Assembly (NCBI RefSeq): GCF_900497805.2
Contig: NW_020954570.1
Coordinates: forward strand, 10,229,730 to 10,293,729
DNA from: Vombatus ursinus
Taxonomy: Eukaryota; Chordata; Mammalia; Diprotodontia; Vombatidae
Direction of reading: 5' to 3'
DNA: 64,000 bases
Position numbers and translations under genes: made by a program
In this document: positions 1 through 12,170 of the stretch, piece after piece
Layout: every line of letters starts with the position of its first letter
How positions within the stretch are numbered: the first letter of the stretch is position 1
The notes under the pieces: generated by a model
Told to the model about the DNA's origin: nothing
Database searches by the model: none
The model's input: only the letters and a program-made list of their open reading frames with translations

Positions 1-2450
1 TAGTTTGATTGGTATGGCACTGAATAAGTAAATTAGCTTAGGTAGAAAGTTGTCCTTTTTATTATATTAGCTTGGCCTACCCATGAGCAATGGATGTTTT
101 TCCAATTATTTAGATCTGACTTTATTTGTGTGAAAAGTGTTTTGCAAATGTGTTCATATAGTTCCTGGATTTGTTTTAGGAGGTAAACTCCTAAATATTT
201 TATAATGTCTACAGTCAGTTTAAATGGAATTTCTCTTTCTATCTCTTGCTGTTCAGCTTTGTTCGTAATATATTGAAATGTCAATAATTTATGTGGGTTT
301 ATTTTATATCCTGCAACTTTGCTAAAGTTGTTTATTATTTCAAGTAGTTTTTTACTTGATTCTCTGGGATTCTCCAAGTATATCATTTGCATCTGCAAAG
401 AGTTATAGCTTTGTTTCTTCTTTGTCTATTCTAATACCTTCAATTTCTTTTTCTTCCCTTATTGCTAAAGTTAATGTTTCTAGTACAATATTGAGTAACA
501 GTTTTAATAATGGACATCCTTTTTTCACCCCTGACCTTATTGGAAATGCTTCTAGCTTATCTCTGTTACATGTGATACTTGCTGAAGGTTTTAGGTAGAT
601 GCTATTTATTATTTTAAGGAAGACTCCATTTATTCCTACACTCTTTAGTTTTTTTTAATAGAAATGGGTGTTGTATTTTGTCAAAGCTTTTTCTGCATCT
701 ATTGAGATGCTCATATGGTTTCTGTTATTTTTGTTGTTGATATGATCAATTATGCTGGTAGTTTTCCTAGTAATGAACCAGCCCTGCATGCCTGGTATAA
801 ATCCTACCTGGTCATAGTGTATTATTCTTGTGATAAGTTGCTGTAATCTTTTTGCTAATATTTTATTTAAAATTTTTGGATCTATATTCATTATGGAGAT
901 TGGTCTATAATTTTCATTATCTGTTTTGACTATTCCCTTTTAATGTGTCAGCACCATATTTGTATCATAAAATAATTTGGTAAGACTCTTTTTTGCCTGT
1001 TTTCCCAAATAGTCTATGCAGTAGTGGAATTAATTGTTCTTTAAATGTTTGATAGAATTCTCTTGTAAATCCATCTGGCCCTGGAGATTTTCTCCTAGGG
1101 AGTTAATCAGTGGCTTGTTCAATTTCTTTTTCTGGGATGGGAGTATTTACGTATTTTACTTCTCTTCTGTTAATGTGGGAAATTTATATTTTTGTAAATA
1201 TTTATCCATTTCATTAAGATTGTCAAATTTTTTGGCACACAGTTAGGCAAAACAGTTCCTAATTATTATTTTAATTTCCTCTTCCATGGTGGTGGATTCA
1301 GACTTTTGTTTTTTGATACTGGCAATTTGGTTTTCTTCTTTCTTTTTTTTTAATTAAATTAACCAAAGTTTTGTCTATTTTATTGGTTTTTTCCATGAAA
1401 CCAGCTTTCAGTTTTATTCATTAGTTCAATAGTTTTCTTAATTTCAATTTTATTAATTTTTCCTTTGGTTTTCAATATTTCTAATGTGGTGTTTAATTGA
1501 GGGTTTTTAATTTGTTCTGTTTCTAGTTCTTTTAGTTGTATGCCCAATTCATTGATCTCCTTTTTTTCTATTTCATTCATGTAAGCATTTAGAGATATAA
1601 AACTTCCCCTAAGAACTGCTTTCCACTGCATCCCATAAGGTTGGGTGTATTGTCTCATTGTCATTTTCTTGAATGAAATTACTGATAGTTTCTATGATTT
1701 GTTGTTTGATCCAATCATTTTTAGGATTAGATTATTTAGTTTCCAATTATTTTTTAGTCTATCTTTCCATGGTCATTTATTACATATAATTTTTATTGCA
1801 TCTTGATCTGAATAGGATGCATTTAATATTTCTGTCTTTCTGCATTGGACTGTGCGGGTTTTAATGCCCTAGTACATGGTCAATTTTTGTGTATGTGCCA
1901 TGTGCCACTGAGAAAAAAAGTATATTCCTTTCTATCCCCACTCAGTTTTCTATCATACCTAACTTTTCTAATGTTCTATTCACCTCCTTAACTTCTTTCT
2001 TATTTATTTTGTAGTTAGATTTATCTAGTTCAGAGAGGGGGAGGTTGAGGTCCCCCACTAGTATAGTTTTGCTGTTTTTTCTTCTTGTAACTGCCTGAAC
2101 TTCTCCTCTAAGAATTTGGATGCTATACCATTTGGTGCATATATGTTTAGTAATGTTATTACTTCATTGTCTATGGTGTCTTTTGGCAGGATAGTTTCCT
2201 TCCTTATCTTTTTTGATGAGATTTATTTTTGTTTTTGCTTTGTCTGATATCAGGATTGCTATCCCTGCTTTTTTTTTTTACTTCAGCTGAAGCATAATAT
2301 ATTCTGCTCCAGCCTTTTACCTTTATCCTGTGTGTCACTCTTTTTCAAATGTGTTTCCTGTACACAACATATTGTAGGATTAGGGTTTTTAATCCATTCT
2401 GCTATGGGAGAGTTCATCCCACTCACATTCACAATTATGATTACTATCTG
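1..2450 (-). pseudogene. L1 ORF2 remnant (endonuclease and reverse transcriptase)
   Basis: In L1, ORF2 encodes an APE-type endonuclease followed by a reverse transcriptase that nicks the target and copies the RNA there. Visible pieces, in protein order, are the endonuclease around 2000-2340 (VGDLNLPLSEL-type motif near 2040), a linker at 1380-1664, an RT block at 655-891 ([33 protein letters not shown]) and the post-catalytic RT block at 33-398 ([30 protein letters not shown]). The catalytic FADD site near 370-385 is interrupted by a frame change after FAD. Stops and frame changes between blocks mark it as dead. Confidence 0.92.
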
Positions 2451-3084
2451 TGTCTTTCTCTCCTTCTTTTCCCCCCTCTTTTTGTGATTTTCTTTCTCCT
2501 TTCTCCTTTTTCTTCCTCACTAGTGTTTTGCTTTTGACCACCACCTCCCTCAGTCCCCCCTCCCTTCAATTAGCCCCTTCCCTTTTTTTCCCCTTTACCC
2601 TTACTACTTCTTCCCTCCCTTCTGTCTCCTCTCCTTTTTCTTTCTCCTTTTCCTTCCTACTGCCTATAGGGCAAGTTAGATTTCTATACCTTACTGATTA
2701 TGTTATTCCATTCTTGAGCCAAATCTGATGAGACTAAGGTTCAAACAATACTCATCTCCCTCCCTTCTTTTCCTCTGCTCTAATAAGCTTTTGTGCCTTT
2801 TCCTATAATGCAATTTACCCTTGTCTGCCTCCTCCTTTCTCAGTACATTTTCTTACATCAGATTAATCCACTTACTTGGATCCATTTAACCCACTTGATT
2901 AGATTATTTTTATCATTACATCCAAGTTAATTTATATTTACCCCCTTTTTGTATACCCCTTTAACATGGTATAATAACAACACAGTTCTCAAGAGTTACA
3001 AGTGTCATCTTCCCTTGTAGGGATATAAACAGTTTTCCCTTATTAACAACATGTTGTATCTTTCTCTCCTGTTTACCTTTTTAT

Positions 3085-4050
3085 GTCTCTCTTGAGTCTT
3101 GTATTTGAAGATCAAATTTTCTGTTGAGCCCAGGTCTTTTCATCAGGAAGGTTTGGAAGTCCCTTATTTCATTGAATATCCATCTCCTCCCCTGAAAGAT
3201 TATGCTCATTTTTGCTGGGTAGTTCATCCTTGGTTGTAATCCAAGCTCCTTTGCCTTACAGAATATCATGTTTCATCGCCTAAAGTCAGAAGCTGCAAGG
3301 TCCTATGTAATCCTGATTGTGGTTACTTGAAATTTAAATTGTTTCTTTCTAGCTGCTTGCAGTATTTTATTTTGACCTGGTAATTTTGAAATTTGGCTAC
3401 TATATTCCTTGGCATTTTCAATTTGGTATCTCTTTCAGTGGGTGATTGGGGGATTTTTTCTTATGGCTATTTTACCCTCTGGTTCCAGGACCTCAGGGCA
3501 GTTTTCCTTTATTATTTCCTGAAAGGTACTGTCCACTTTCTTTTTTTTAATCATGATTTTCAGGTTGACAAATAATTTTTAAATTGTCTCTCCTGGATCA
3601 ATTTTCCAGGTCAGTTGTTTTACCACTGAGGTATTTTTTGTTTTCATCTATTTTTTAATTCTTTTGTTTCTATTTGACTGATTCTTGCTCTCTCATAGTC
3701 ATTAGCTTCCATTTGCTCAATTCTAATTTTTAACAAATTGTTTTCTTCTATTAGATTTTGTACCTCCTTCCCCATTTGGCCAATTGTATTTTTTAGGGAC
3801 TTGTTTTCTTCAGTGTACTTTTTTTTCAGTTGGCCAATTGTATTTTTAAGGACTCTTCTACCTATCTCATTTGACTTTTAAAATCCTTCTTGAGTTCTTC
3901 TAAGAAGGCTTTTTGGGCTTCAGACCACTTCATATTCCCTTTTGAGCTTCCAGATGTGGTTTTGTTGACAATGTTGTCCTCTTCAGAATTTCTGCCTTGA
4001 TCTTCACTCTTCTCATAATATGAGTCTATTCAGCGTTCCTTGTTGCTCAT
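3085..4050 (-). pseudogene. L1 ORF1 remnant (RNA-binding chaperone)
   Basis: ORF1 protein is the trimeric RNA-binding partner of ORF2 and forms the L1 ribonucleoprotein. The C-terminal domain is readable at 3081-3269 (FCKAKELGLQPRMNYPAKMS, FNEIRDFQTFLMKRPGLNRK). The middle RNA-binding part lies at about 3270-3600, and the coiled-coil part at about 3650-3900 contains repeated blocks around QLANTI-type heptads. The 3650-3900 part looks internally duplicated: a motif reading TTGGCCAATTGTATTTTT on the plus strand occurs near 3776 and 3831. Frame breaks make it non-coding. Confidence 0.85.
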
Positions 4051-4800
4051 GGTGTTTACTTATTTCCTGGCCTTTAAAGTGATTGAGCTCTCCTACCGGG
4101 GAGCAGAGGCCACTGACCCAAGCTTCTTGTGTTGAGAGCTTTGGACCTGGATGCAGGTTTTGTGGGCTGGGGCCTCTGATGTTGGCAATTGGAGTCTGTA
4201 GGGTTCTGTCATCTTACCTGTGTTGGGCAGGAATCAGCAACACTGGAACTCTATGGGTAGGATTAGGTAGTCTGGCCCCTGGATTTTGCCTGTTTTTCTT
4301 TTCCTTTTGCTTTCTTCAGCTCCTTTCAGATGGATGTTGCAGGATGTTCATCTGCCTGGGTCACTTGGAGTGCTTCACAGAGTTTTGCTGATGCACTGGG
4401 GTACTGCTGTAGAATGCTTAGGTACCTGGTGGTTTTCTGAGCTGGTTTCCACCAGTTCTCCCACCCTCACTGAGGCACTCAGGGGTCCAGGCATTGGTGT
4501 TTGCCTCCTCTACCACCTGGTTTGCAGGATCTTTCTCCTAACTTGCTTAGGTGAGACTTTCTTCTAACTTACTGGGTCACTTCCCATTCTGTACTGCTCC
4601 CCTTCTGCCAGGGCAAAAGGGGCCTTTTCCATTAATCCCTACCCATAAAGCCCTTCCTGGGCTACTGGACTGCTGCCCCAGTCTTTCTTCTGGTTCACTG
4701 TTCCAGGGCTTTTCCTGGGGCAATATTTTCTGGCCTTTCAGATGTTGGTAAAGGAGGGTGAGAGTGACTTACTTCTTACTCCACCATCTTGGCTCCTGGA

Positions 4801-5139
4801 TGCCTAGAGGCACTTTCTTGCTAGTAATTTCCCAACCTCATGAAATCCTAAGTTTTGATTAATTATATTGATAATTGTAAAAATAATCTCCCTTATCCCA
4901 AAGGGAGGTGCTCTTTAAACTTCCTGAGCTCTTCTTTCTAACTGCAGTTCCTCATGCCTAGGTTGGCCTATTTAAATTCTCTTTTCATCTATCTGAAGAG
5001 TCTTTTTGCTAGTATCTCTGAGCTAATTTTGAGATTTATTCTCCCACACACATTCTCTTCTATCACACACATAATGAGTTCATTTGCACATCATATATTC
5101 CTTGGTTTCCTTTCTATCAGAGAGATTTTGTTGAATGAC
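4801..5139. other. Unassigned spacer
   Basis: No gene or clear repeat recognised. It borders the L1 5' end. One frame is open at 4954-5148, but it shows no family resemblance. Confidence 0.4.
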
Positions 5140-5245
5140 AAGTTTTAAACATGGTGCTAGACTTGGATTTGGGGAATCCTTGATTCAACTCCTGCTTCTG
5201 TAGGCAGGATTTCATAGCTATATGGCCATGCAAAATTACTGACAG
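5140..5245 (+). repeat. MIR-like SINE head, degraded
   Basis: The reading 'ggtgctagacttggatttgg...attcaactcctgcttctg...atggccatg' follows the tRNA-like head of MIR (actively degraded form of 'gactt ggagtcag...ttcaaatcc...tgtgacc'). It is short and diverged, so identification is tentative. Confidence 0.45.
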
Positions 5246-5589
5246 ATAAGAGAAACATTCCTGAGTTGGCTATATACAATGAACCTTCAACAACTAAAGA
5301 CTTTACAAGAATTTGTCTATTACTATAAAAAACTTTGTTGGAAATTCTTATTGTTAAACCACTGAATTACTTCAGTCAAGTATAACTGAGTAAAGAGGTA
5401 TGAAAGAAGGGCAAGAAATGAAGCTTTAAAATTCATAAAGCCATTTTGGTCTCTGTACTGCCAATTTTACTAACTTCTAATGAAAGTGGGGGAGAGCAAA
5501 TGGGGAAGGGATTCATAATGTTGGTGATTTGTCAGGAGACATAAAATATCACTTAATTACAGTATGAAATGCATGACAGAGCATAATTA

Positions 5590-5765
5590 GGGTCAGAGAA
5601 TAAGTGCTGGAAAGAACTTTAAAACTAATCTAGTCTGATTCCCTCATTTTACAGATGGAGAAACTGATGCTGAAGGAAGTTAAATGATCTGGTCAATCAT
5701 CAACAAAGTCAGGATTCAATCCCCATTTTTCTGATTCTAAATCCAGTACTTTTTCAAGTGCACAA
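5590..5765 (+). repeat. MIR/THER-type SINE
   Basis: Contains the core 'ctcattttacagatggagaaactga' region followed by 'aagttaaatgatctggtcaa' and 'caggattcaatcccc', in the order expected for sense MIR-class elements. Flanking 5246-5589 and 5766-6849 hold no gene or repeat I can name. Confidence 0.7.
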
Positions 5766-6849
5766 ATATGGCTTTCCTTACCAATAACTTTTTTGCTTAG
5801 GCAAAATCTAAAATTAGGTTGCATTCCTCAAGGAATATCAACTAGTTTAGCAGAATAGCACAGAATCATAATGAATGGCAGGAGTAAGGTACTACAGTAT
5901 TAAACAATTTTTTGTGAGTATTCACAAGTGCATATTAAGTTTTGATTACATTGTTTAAACTCTTTCTTAATAGTGCCTCTTTCTATATTATGGGCTTCAC
6001 AGGATACTTCATCCTAATTTTACAATGTTTTGAAATCCAATTGGTCCAACAGAGTAAAAAATAGTTAACTAGATTTAACCAGTTTCTTCTCTACTGAACA
6101 GCTAATTAAAAAAAAGTATTTTGTACTTTCTTAAAAGAAAAGTTAAGGTGAATGATTCAGCTCCATTGAACTTGAATTAAAATTTTGATGTATTCTGTAT
6201 AGATTAACTAGCTTTGGGATTTGTCTGATTAAGAAATCTTTAGAGGATGATAACAATAAAGATGAAAAGCAATAACCTTGCAGAATACTTACTATAGATA
6301 TTTTTTAAAGGGTATATGTTCAAAAAGAAAAGTTCCTGAGGCTTAAGATCAGTTTGTTTGTGCATTCAATGTCTGCTCCCACTGGCACCCTTTGAAAGCA
6401 AAAACCATGTTATTTAGTTTGACATTCAAAAGACTCTACTTTTAGTCATGTGGCCTACTGAGATTAAGTCAAAAAGAAATATATGTTGAATTTCTTCAAG
6501 AATAAAAATAAACCCTAGCATTGTTTTATTATATTTCCATGAAATACTCCCCTCTAGAACTAAACATTCATCTCACCAGTGCAGGTTGGATGCCTTAGAG
6601 GAAAACAACCTCAATTTCAATACTCTTTGAGTGAACAAACTCTAATCAATGCCTTTAACTTTGATTGTCAATTGACACAATTAGCACAAAACAAAGGTAT
6701 TCCTTGAAATGACAACATAAACGAGAAATTTTAAAAAATCCCTATAAATCTGGGACCCACTTTATTACAAATATAAATAGTATCAGGGTAAAGAATGAGT
6801 ACACTAGCAGAGAGTCACATATGTATGGAACACACCATGAAGTCAATTA

Positions 6850-7165
6850 TTTCAGTCAATAAACATTCATTAAAAAACCTACTATGCAACATAGAGGCAG
6901 TTGGATGGTTTAGGGGACAGAGCATGGGGATTAGAGTCAAGAAGACCTGAATTTAAATGTGGCCTCAATTACTTATTAGCTGTGAGACCCTGGGTAAGTC
7001 ATTTAACCTTTGTTTGCCTTAATCCCTTGGAGAAGGAAATGGCAAACCACTCCAGTATTTGTGCCAACAAAGCCCTATGGACCGTACAGTCCCTGGGAAC
7101 ATGTGGAGTCAAACATGAATGAACAACTGAACAACAACAAATGTGACAAACACTGTGCTAAGCAA
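6850..7165 (+). repeat. L2/L3-like 3' end fragment split by a SINE
   Basis: The left piece (6850-6888, 'tcagtcaataaacattcatt...cctactatgcaa') and right piece (7141-7165, 'caaacactgtgctaagc') together resemble the common ancient LINE tail motif 'cctactatgtgcc..gcactgtgctaagc'. A MAR1 SINE sits between them, so the SINE is the younger insertion. A relative of the same tail occurs at 40600-40682. Confidence 0.5.
6889..7140 (+). repeat. MAR1-like tRNA-derived SINE
   Basis: The tRNA-related head 'ggcagttggatggtttaggg' is followed by B-box-like 'agaagacctgaatttaaat', 'ctgtgagaccctgggtaagt', a body 'ggagaaggaaatggcaaacc' and an AAC-rich tail 'gaacaacaacaa'. This is the long form of the marsupial tRNA SINE, also seen at 39935-40205 and, reversed, at 59684-59940. 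It is moderately diverged. Confidence 0.85.
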
Positions 7166-7462
7166 AACCTCATTTTCCTTTTTCTTTTTATACTGTCTTC
7201 ATGCTACTCCCCTTGGACAGAGAATCTTTGCTTTGAAGAACACTTAGCTAGACTCTTTGGGCCTACTCTTCTCTCCAGTTCAATCTGTCCCTGTTCGCAG
7301 ACTCCCCAGGCTCAATATTTTCTTCTGAATAAGTTAATCTGTTACAAGATGCCATTGCTGTGTGTGGATTAGGGTGATAGTGAGGAAGGAGGAGAGATCC
7401 TCTCCTCTCTGATGCACCCTGTAATAGGCATAAAGGAGATGGCAAAGAGCAATTTTCTCTCT

Positions 7463-8994
7463 AGGACTGAATTATTTTATAGAAATAGAACAAATAACAC
7501 AACTCAACTGGAAAAACAAAAAGTCAAGAATAACAAAGTCAGCATAAAAATGCCAAGGAAGTCATCTAAGCAGCACAAAATTTAAACTATATTACAACAT
7601 GGTAATCATGAAAACAGTCTGGCAATGGCACATTAGGCATACAAAATACAATAGCAAATCACCATAGTAATCTAGAGTTTGCTAAACCCAAAGATTCAAG
7701 TTTTGGGGACAAGAACTCACTATTTGACAAAAATTGACACAAAAACTGGAAAGCAGTCTGGCAGAAACCAAGCATAGACCAAAAGCTCACACCATATACC
7801 AAGACAAGGTCAGAATGGGTACACAATTTAGACATAAAGGGTTATAACCTAAGAAAATTAGGAGGGCATAGAAAATGTACTTGTCAGAACTATGAATAAG
7901 GGAAGATTTTTTTGAACAAGAGATAGAGAGGATCACAGGAAGTAAAATGAATAATTTTGATTATATAAAATTCAAGTTTGTCCACAAACAAAGCTAATGC
8001 AGCCAAAGTTAGAAGAAAAACAGGAAACTGGGGGAAAATTTACAATAAAATTTTCTGATAAAGACCTCATTTCTCAAACATGTAGGTAACTGAACAAAAT
8101 AAGAGCCATTCCCCAGTTGATAAATGATCAAAAAATATAAATAGCAATTTTCACAAGAAGAAATCAATGTCATCAATAGACATATGATAAAAAAAAACTA
8201 TCAATGAGAGAAATGCACATAAAAACAATTTTGAGGTACCACTTCACATCAATCAGATTGGTTAACATGCCAGAAAAAGTTAAGTGACAAATGCTGTAGG
8301 GCATGTAGAAAAATTGGGAAACTAAAATTGTAAACTGCTCCAACTGTTCTGGAGAACAATGTCCAAAGGGCTATAAAAATGTGCATACTTTTTGACCTAA
8401 GCCTGTATCCCAAAGAGATCAAAGGAAAAGAAAAAGGACCTATATGTTAAAAATTGTAGCAGCTTTTTACAGTGGCAAAGAATTAAAAATTGAGAAGATG
8501 CTTATCAATTGGGGAAAAGTTGTGGCATATAATTGTGCTGGAATATTATAATGCTATAAGAAATGATGAGCAGGATGATTCCTGAAAAACTTGGGTAGAG
8601 TTATATGAACTGATATAAAATGAAGTGAGCAGAACCAGGAGAACAATTTACATAGTAAAAACAATATTGTTATGATGGTCAACAATGAAAGGATTAGCTA
8701 CTCCAATCAATACAATATTCCAAGACAATATGAAAGTACTCATGATGAAAAATGTTACCCACCTCCAGAGAGACAACTGATGGACTCTGAGTGCAGATCA
8801 AAGTATACTTTTTCACTTTCCTTATTTTTCTTGCTTTTTTGCAATATGACTAATATGGAAAAGTGTTTTGCATGACTTCAAATGTATAATCATATTATAT
8901 TGCTTGTCTTCTCAATTGATGGGGGAGGCATTTGAGAGAGACAGAATTTAGAACTCATTATTTTTTAAAATGAGCCTTAAAAATAAATAAAAAG
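7463..8994 (+). mobile_element. L1 3' end, 5'-truncated, sense
   Basis: It begins inside ORF2 ('gaattattttatagaaatag', the FI-ELE region) and runs through the ORF2 C-terminus and 3'UTR to an A-rich tail at about 8966-8994. Matching landmarks elsewhere in the window include 'aaaaactggaaagcagtctggcagaaacc' and the 3'UTR block around 8730-8870. ORF2 is interrupted many times. 5' truncation is the usual outcome of incomplete L1 reverse transcription. 7166-7462 upstream holds nothing I can name. Confidence 0.9.
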
Positions 8995-9147
8995 TGGAGC
9001 AGCTAGGTGGTGCAGTGGATAGACCACTGACCTTGGAGTCAGGAGGACCTGAGTTCAAATCCACTTTCAGACACATTAGCACTCACTAGCTGTGTGATTC
9101 TGGGCAAGTCACTTAACCCTAAATGCATCACCAAAAAAAAAGTCACA
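8995..9147 (+). repeat. Short tRNA-derived SINE (SINE-1/WSINE type) in an L1 tail
   Basis: The head 'ggagcagctaggtggtgcag' and body 'ttggagtcaggaggacctga', 'ctagctgtgtgattctgggc' and 'aagtcacttaacccta' end in an A-rich tail at 9133-9147. It is flanked by a perfect 17-bp target duplication, taaaaataaataaaaag, at 8978-8994 and 9148-9164. This places the insertion in the A-rich tail of the preceding L1. Confidence 0.95.
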
Positions 9148-11400
9148 TAAAAATAAATAAAAAGGTAAAAAAAAAAGATCTGGGTCTTTATTCCATAATT
9201 GACTCTTATTTTGGCTGACAACAATTTCTATCCTGACTGAGATCAGTGACTTTGAGCTAGATAACTTGACATTTAAAGGCCATCAGAGATTTTACAGGGA
9301 AGGAAAAAGGAACAAGTAATAGCAATGATAGCACATTTCACTAGAGCAGCCTCTTGAATTTTCTTCTACATATATGTATAGCTATTTCTTTCCTTGACTC
9401 TCCTCTTGATCCAAAGGTTCAGGTTTAGGAAGTGGTACATTTAAATTTCTTTCTCAGCAAGGGCATGTTTCCTACAATCTTGTGCTTCTGGTAAAAGATA
9501 CTCTCATCACTCAGTAACATTTCCTCCTTTTACATTTACTTAATTGATATTTACCATCCAATTGAAATTTTGAAGCTGCCATCTGCCAAACTCCAGAACA
9601 CTCCCTTTTTTTCTTCAGTTAACTCAGTCTTTCTTTTCTCCCCAACTCCTGCCCTCATACGAGGAGACTTCAATATACGTATCAATAAACCTTCAATTAT
9701 TTATTTTGCTTGAATTATTCCTTCATTACACTTCAGTCATGACCAAAGATGGTCATAACCTTAATGCTGCCCTCACCCATAAATGTTCCTCTTCCATATC
9801 TATGAACTCTGAAGAAAAAGAACTTTATGAGCTCCTTTTTTCTGATTATAAGTATTGTCATTCAACCTCATCCTCTCACTCACATTATTTCCCAATCTAG
9901 AGCCCTTAGTGAACCAGTTCAATTCTATTGCAGCCTTGGATTACTGCTGCCATTTGTTGCCTTTGCTCCTACATAATTATTGCTGAAGGAATGTATAGAA
10001 ATTCATGAAACCATAATGATTGGGTCCATTATAAAATGGTGTTACATAATATCACCTTTACTTCTGCAAGGGGATTCATTTACATTTCTCTCATTAACTC
10101 TCTATCCCATTTAATAAAGCAGCTCTTTTAAATCTTTTTATCCCTTCACAAATCCTCAATGGCACTCTCTGTTACAGCCTTTTAGCTGAAAAAAATTGCC
10201 TTATAATTTACTAAAAATTGAGGCCAGAGGCCCCTCTCCTCCACTCCTCCTTATCCCATTTAACTCATATGACTTCCCCATTATTTTTTGCTTCACCATC
10301 TCTTCACATGAAGAAGTGCACTTCTTGCCAAGGCAAAAACTCCCATACAGTCTCATGCAATCAAATTCTATTTATCTTTTCCCTCTATCATCCTCACTTT
10401 ATTTGTCTTGTTTCCTCTATCATCCTTACTCTCTTGCTTGTCTTCAATCTCTCTATGTTTATTGGATGCTTCCTTATTGCCCACATCTCCTCTTCTCCTT
10501 AAAAAAAAAAAACCCTGCGTTTGATACATCTATCCCTGTTAGCTATTGTCCCATATTTTTCCTCCATGTTGTGTCTAAACCCCTTAAGAAATCCATTTAT
10601 AATAGATGTCACCACTTTCTTTTCTTTCATTCTCTTCTTAAATCTCTCCAATCTGGCTTCTGATGTCATCATTTAAACAAAGGTGTTGATGTCTTAATTG
10701 CCATATCTAATGATCTTTTAAAAAGCATTATACCTTTGACCTCTCTGCAGCCTTTTACAAGGTCATTCACCCTTTTCTCCTTGATATTTTCTTCCTTTTA
10801 GGTTTTTAAAACATCAGTTTCTCCTGATTCTTCTCCTACCTATGTGACTTATCTTCATAGTCTCCTTCCTTGAATCTTCATACAGGTTATATGTGTAATA
10901 ATAGGTATCCTTCAAGGTTCTATCCTTTGCCCTCTTCTCTTCTTCCTCTATACTATTTCACTTGGTGAATCTCATCAGCTCTCTTGGATTCATTTATAGT
11001 CTGTGCTGATGATTCTCAAATCTACTTTCTAGCATCAACTTTCTCTGCTGACCTCAAGTCTGTCATCTATAACTTTCTATTAAACATATTGAACAACATA
11101 TCTTATAGAGATCTTAATTTCAAAATATCAAAAATTAAACTCATTATTTTCCTCCCAAACCTCCCCCCTTCCTAATTTCCCTATTATTGTTCCAGGAACC
11201 CTCAATCTCCCAGTTACCCTGACTAATGATGTAGGTGTCCTCCTTGATTCTTCACTCTTTCTTATCTCCACATGCAATCTGTTTCCAAGACCTTTCAATT
11301 TTACTTTCATGACATCTCTTTCATATATACCTTCTTCACTCTGACACAAATGCTAACTTGATATTTCTAATGTGCAGTTCTGACCATATCACCCCATCCT

Positions 11401-11460
11401 CAGTCAGTGTTATCATAGCCAGTCAGTGTTATCATAGTCAGTCAGTGTTATTATAGCCAG
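11401..11460. repeat. Tandem repeat, 19-20 bp unit x 3
   Basis: The unit cagtcagtgttatcatagc is repeated three times with single-base differences. It lies inside the L2 and is probably a local replication-slippage expansion. Confidence 0.85.
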
Positions 11461-11547
11461 AATCAAATATAAAGGCCTTTCGTTGACTCATAAAGCCCTC
11501 AATAATATGGCTTCTATCTATCTTTCCAGTCTTTTTACAACTTATAT

Positions 11548-12170
11548 CCTAAAAATATTAAATTGATTTTGCATTATTTTTATTGCTCTTATTTACAATG
11601 AATTGTTTTTGTCCTGTAATTACTTGACTCATAGTCCTTTGTCTCTAAACTTATTGTAGAAATTTAACTGGTCTGTAATGACTTAAGTTCAGAAATCCAG
11701 ATCTCCTGTTAACTACTATTCTATTCTTACCTCAAAGATTTCTGCTATCCTTGGGGAATATGGGTGGCATTTTGGAGTTGAATCTAATATATTTACACCA
11801 TCAATCTATCCTTTGAGGATTTCTGATTGATTATCCAAAGATGTCTGGCACATGATACTTTAACCTTTCAGGTGGAGTCAAACAATGAACACATAGGAGG
11901 GAGTGAGGGGGGATCATTGGTTGACCTTAATTTCCACCTTCCATTCTTCAGCTATATAGTCAGTCATGCTGTCCTCAACCCCATGATGCCACTTACACTG
12001 CTCTGTTCTTTCTTTTAACCTCAAAAAAGAGGTAAGTTTTAATCTTGGGGGTCTTTGGCCCAGAAATTGAGGCTTCTGTTGATAGGTTCATAGCCTATTA
12101 GTAAAATTTTATCTTGCTCAAAGAAACTTGCCTCAATCCACATTTGTTGAATTATACTCAAGACAGAATC
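11548..12170. other. Unassigned insertion within the L2
   Basis: L2-like text breaks off after 'tctttccagtctttttacaactta' and resumes at 'ccaatgtactttacaatcta'. The roughly 620 bp between does not read as L2, L1, HAL1 or a SINE. I see no convincing terminal repeats or poly(A), so its origin is open. Confidence 0.5.

Larger units (their letters stand above)
1..4800 (-). mobile_element. L1 LINE, antisense, near full length but cut by window edge
   Basis: On the minus strand the element reads 5'UTR (about 4060-4800), ORF1 remnant (about 3085-4050), a long spacer (about 2450-3080) that is pyrimidine-rich on the plus strand, and an ORF2 remnant from about 2450 leftwards. Its 5' end has the L1 start signature GGAGCCAAGATGGTGGAGTA, read on the minus strand at about 4780-4799. 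The same order and sequence recur at 20214-25968, and position 1 matches about position 21517 of that copy, so roughly 1.3 kb of ORF2 end and 3'UTR lie left of the window. ORFs are broken throughout, so the copy is inactive. Confidence 0.93.

Noticed and set aside
2349-2728. Plus-strand Ser/Pro/Phe-rich open frames
   Set aside because: They lie in the pyrimidine-rich L1 inter-ORF spacer, and a copy occurs at 23792-24300. They are strand shadows.
8995-9147. A tRNA gene, from the tRNA-like box sequences
   Set aside because: The head belongs to a tRNA-derived SINE with tail and target duplication. The same applies to the SINEs at 6889, 39935, 53142 and 59684.
11401-11460. A CRISPR-like repeat array
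   Set aside because: Three contiguous 19-bp units without spacers, inside a LINE. The setting is a vertebrate genome.
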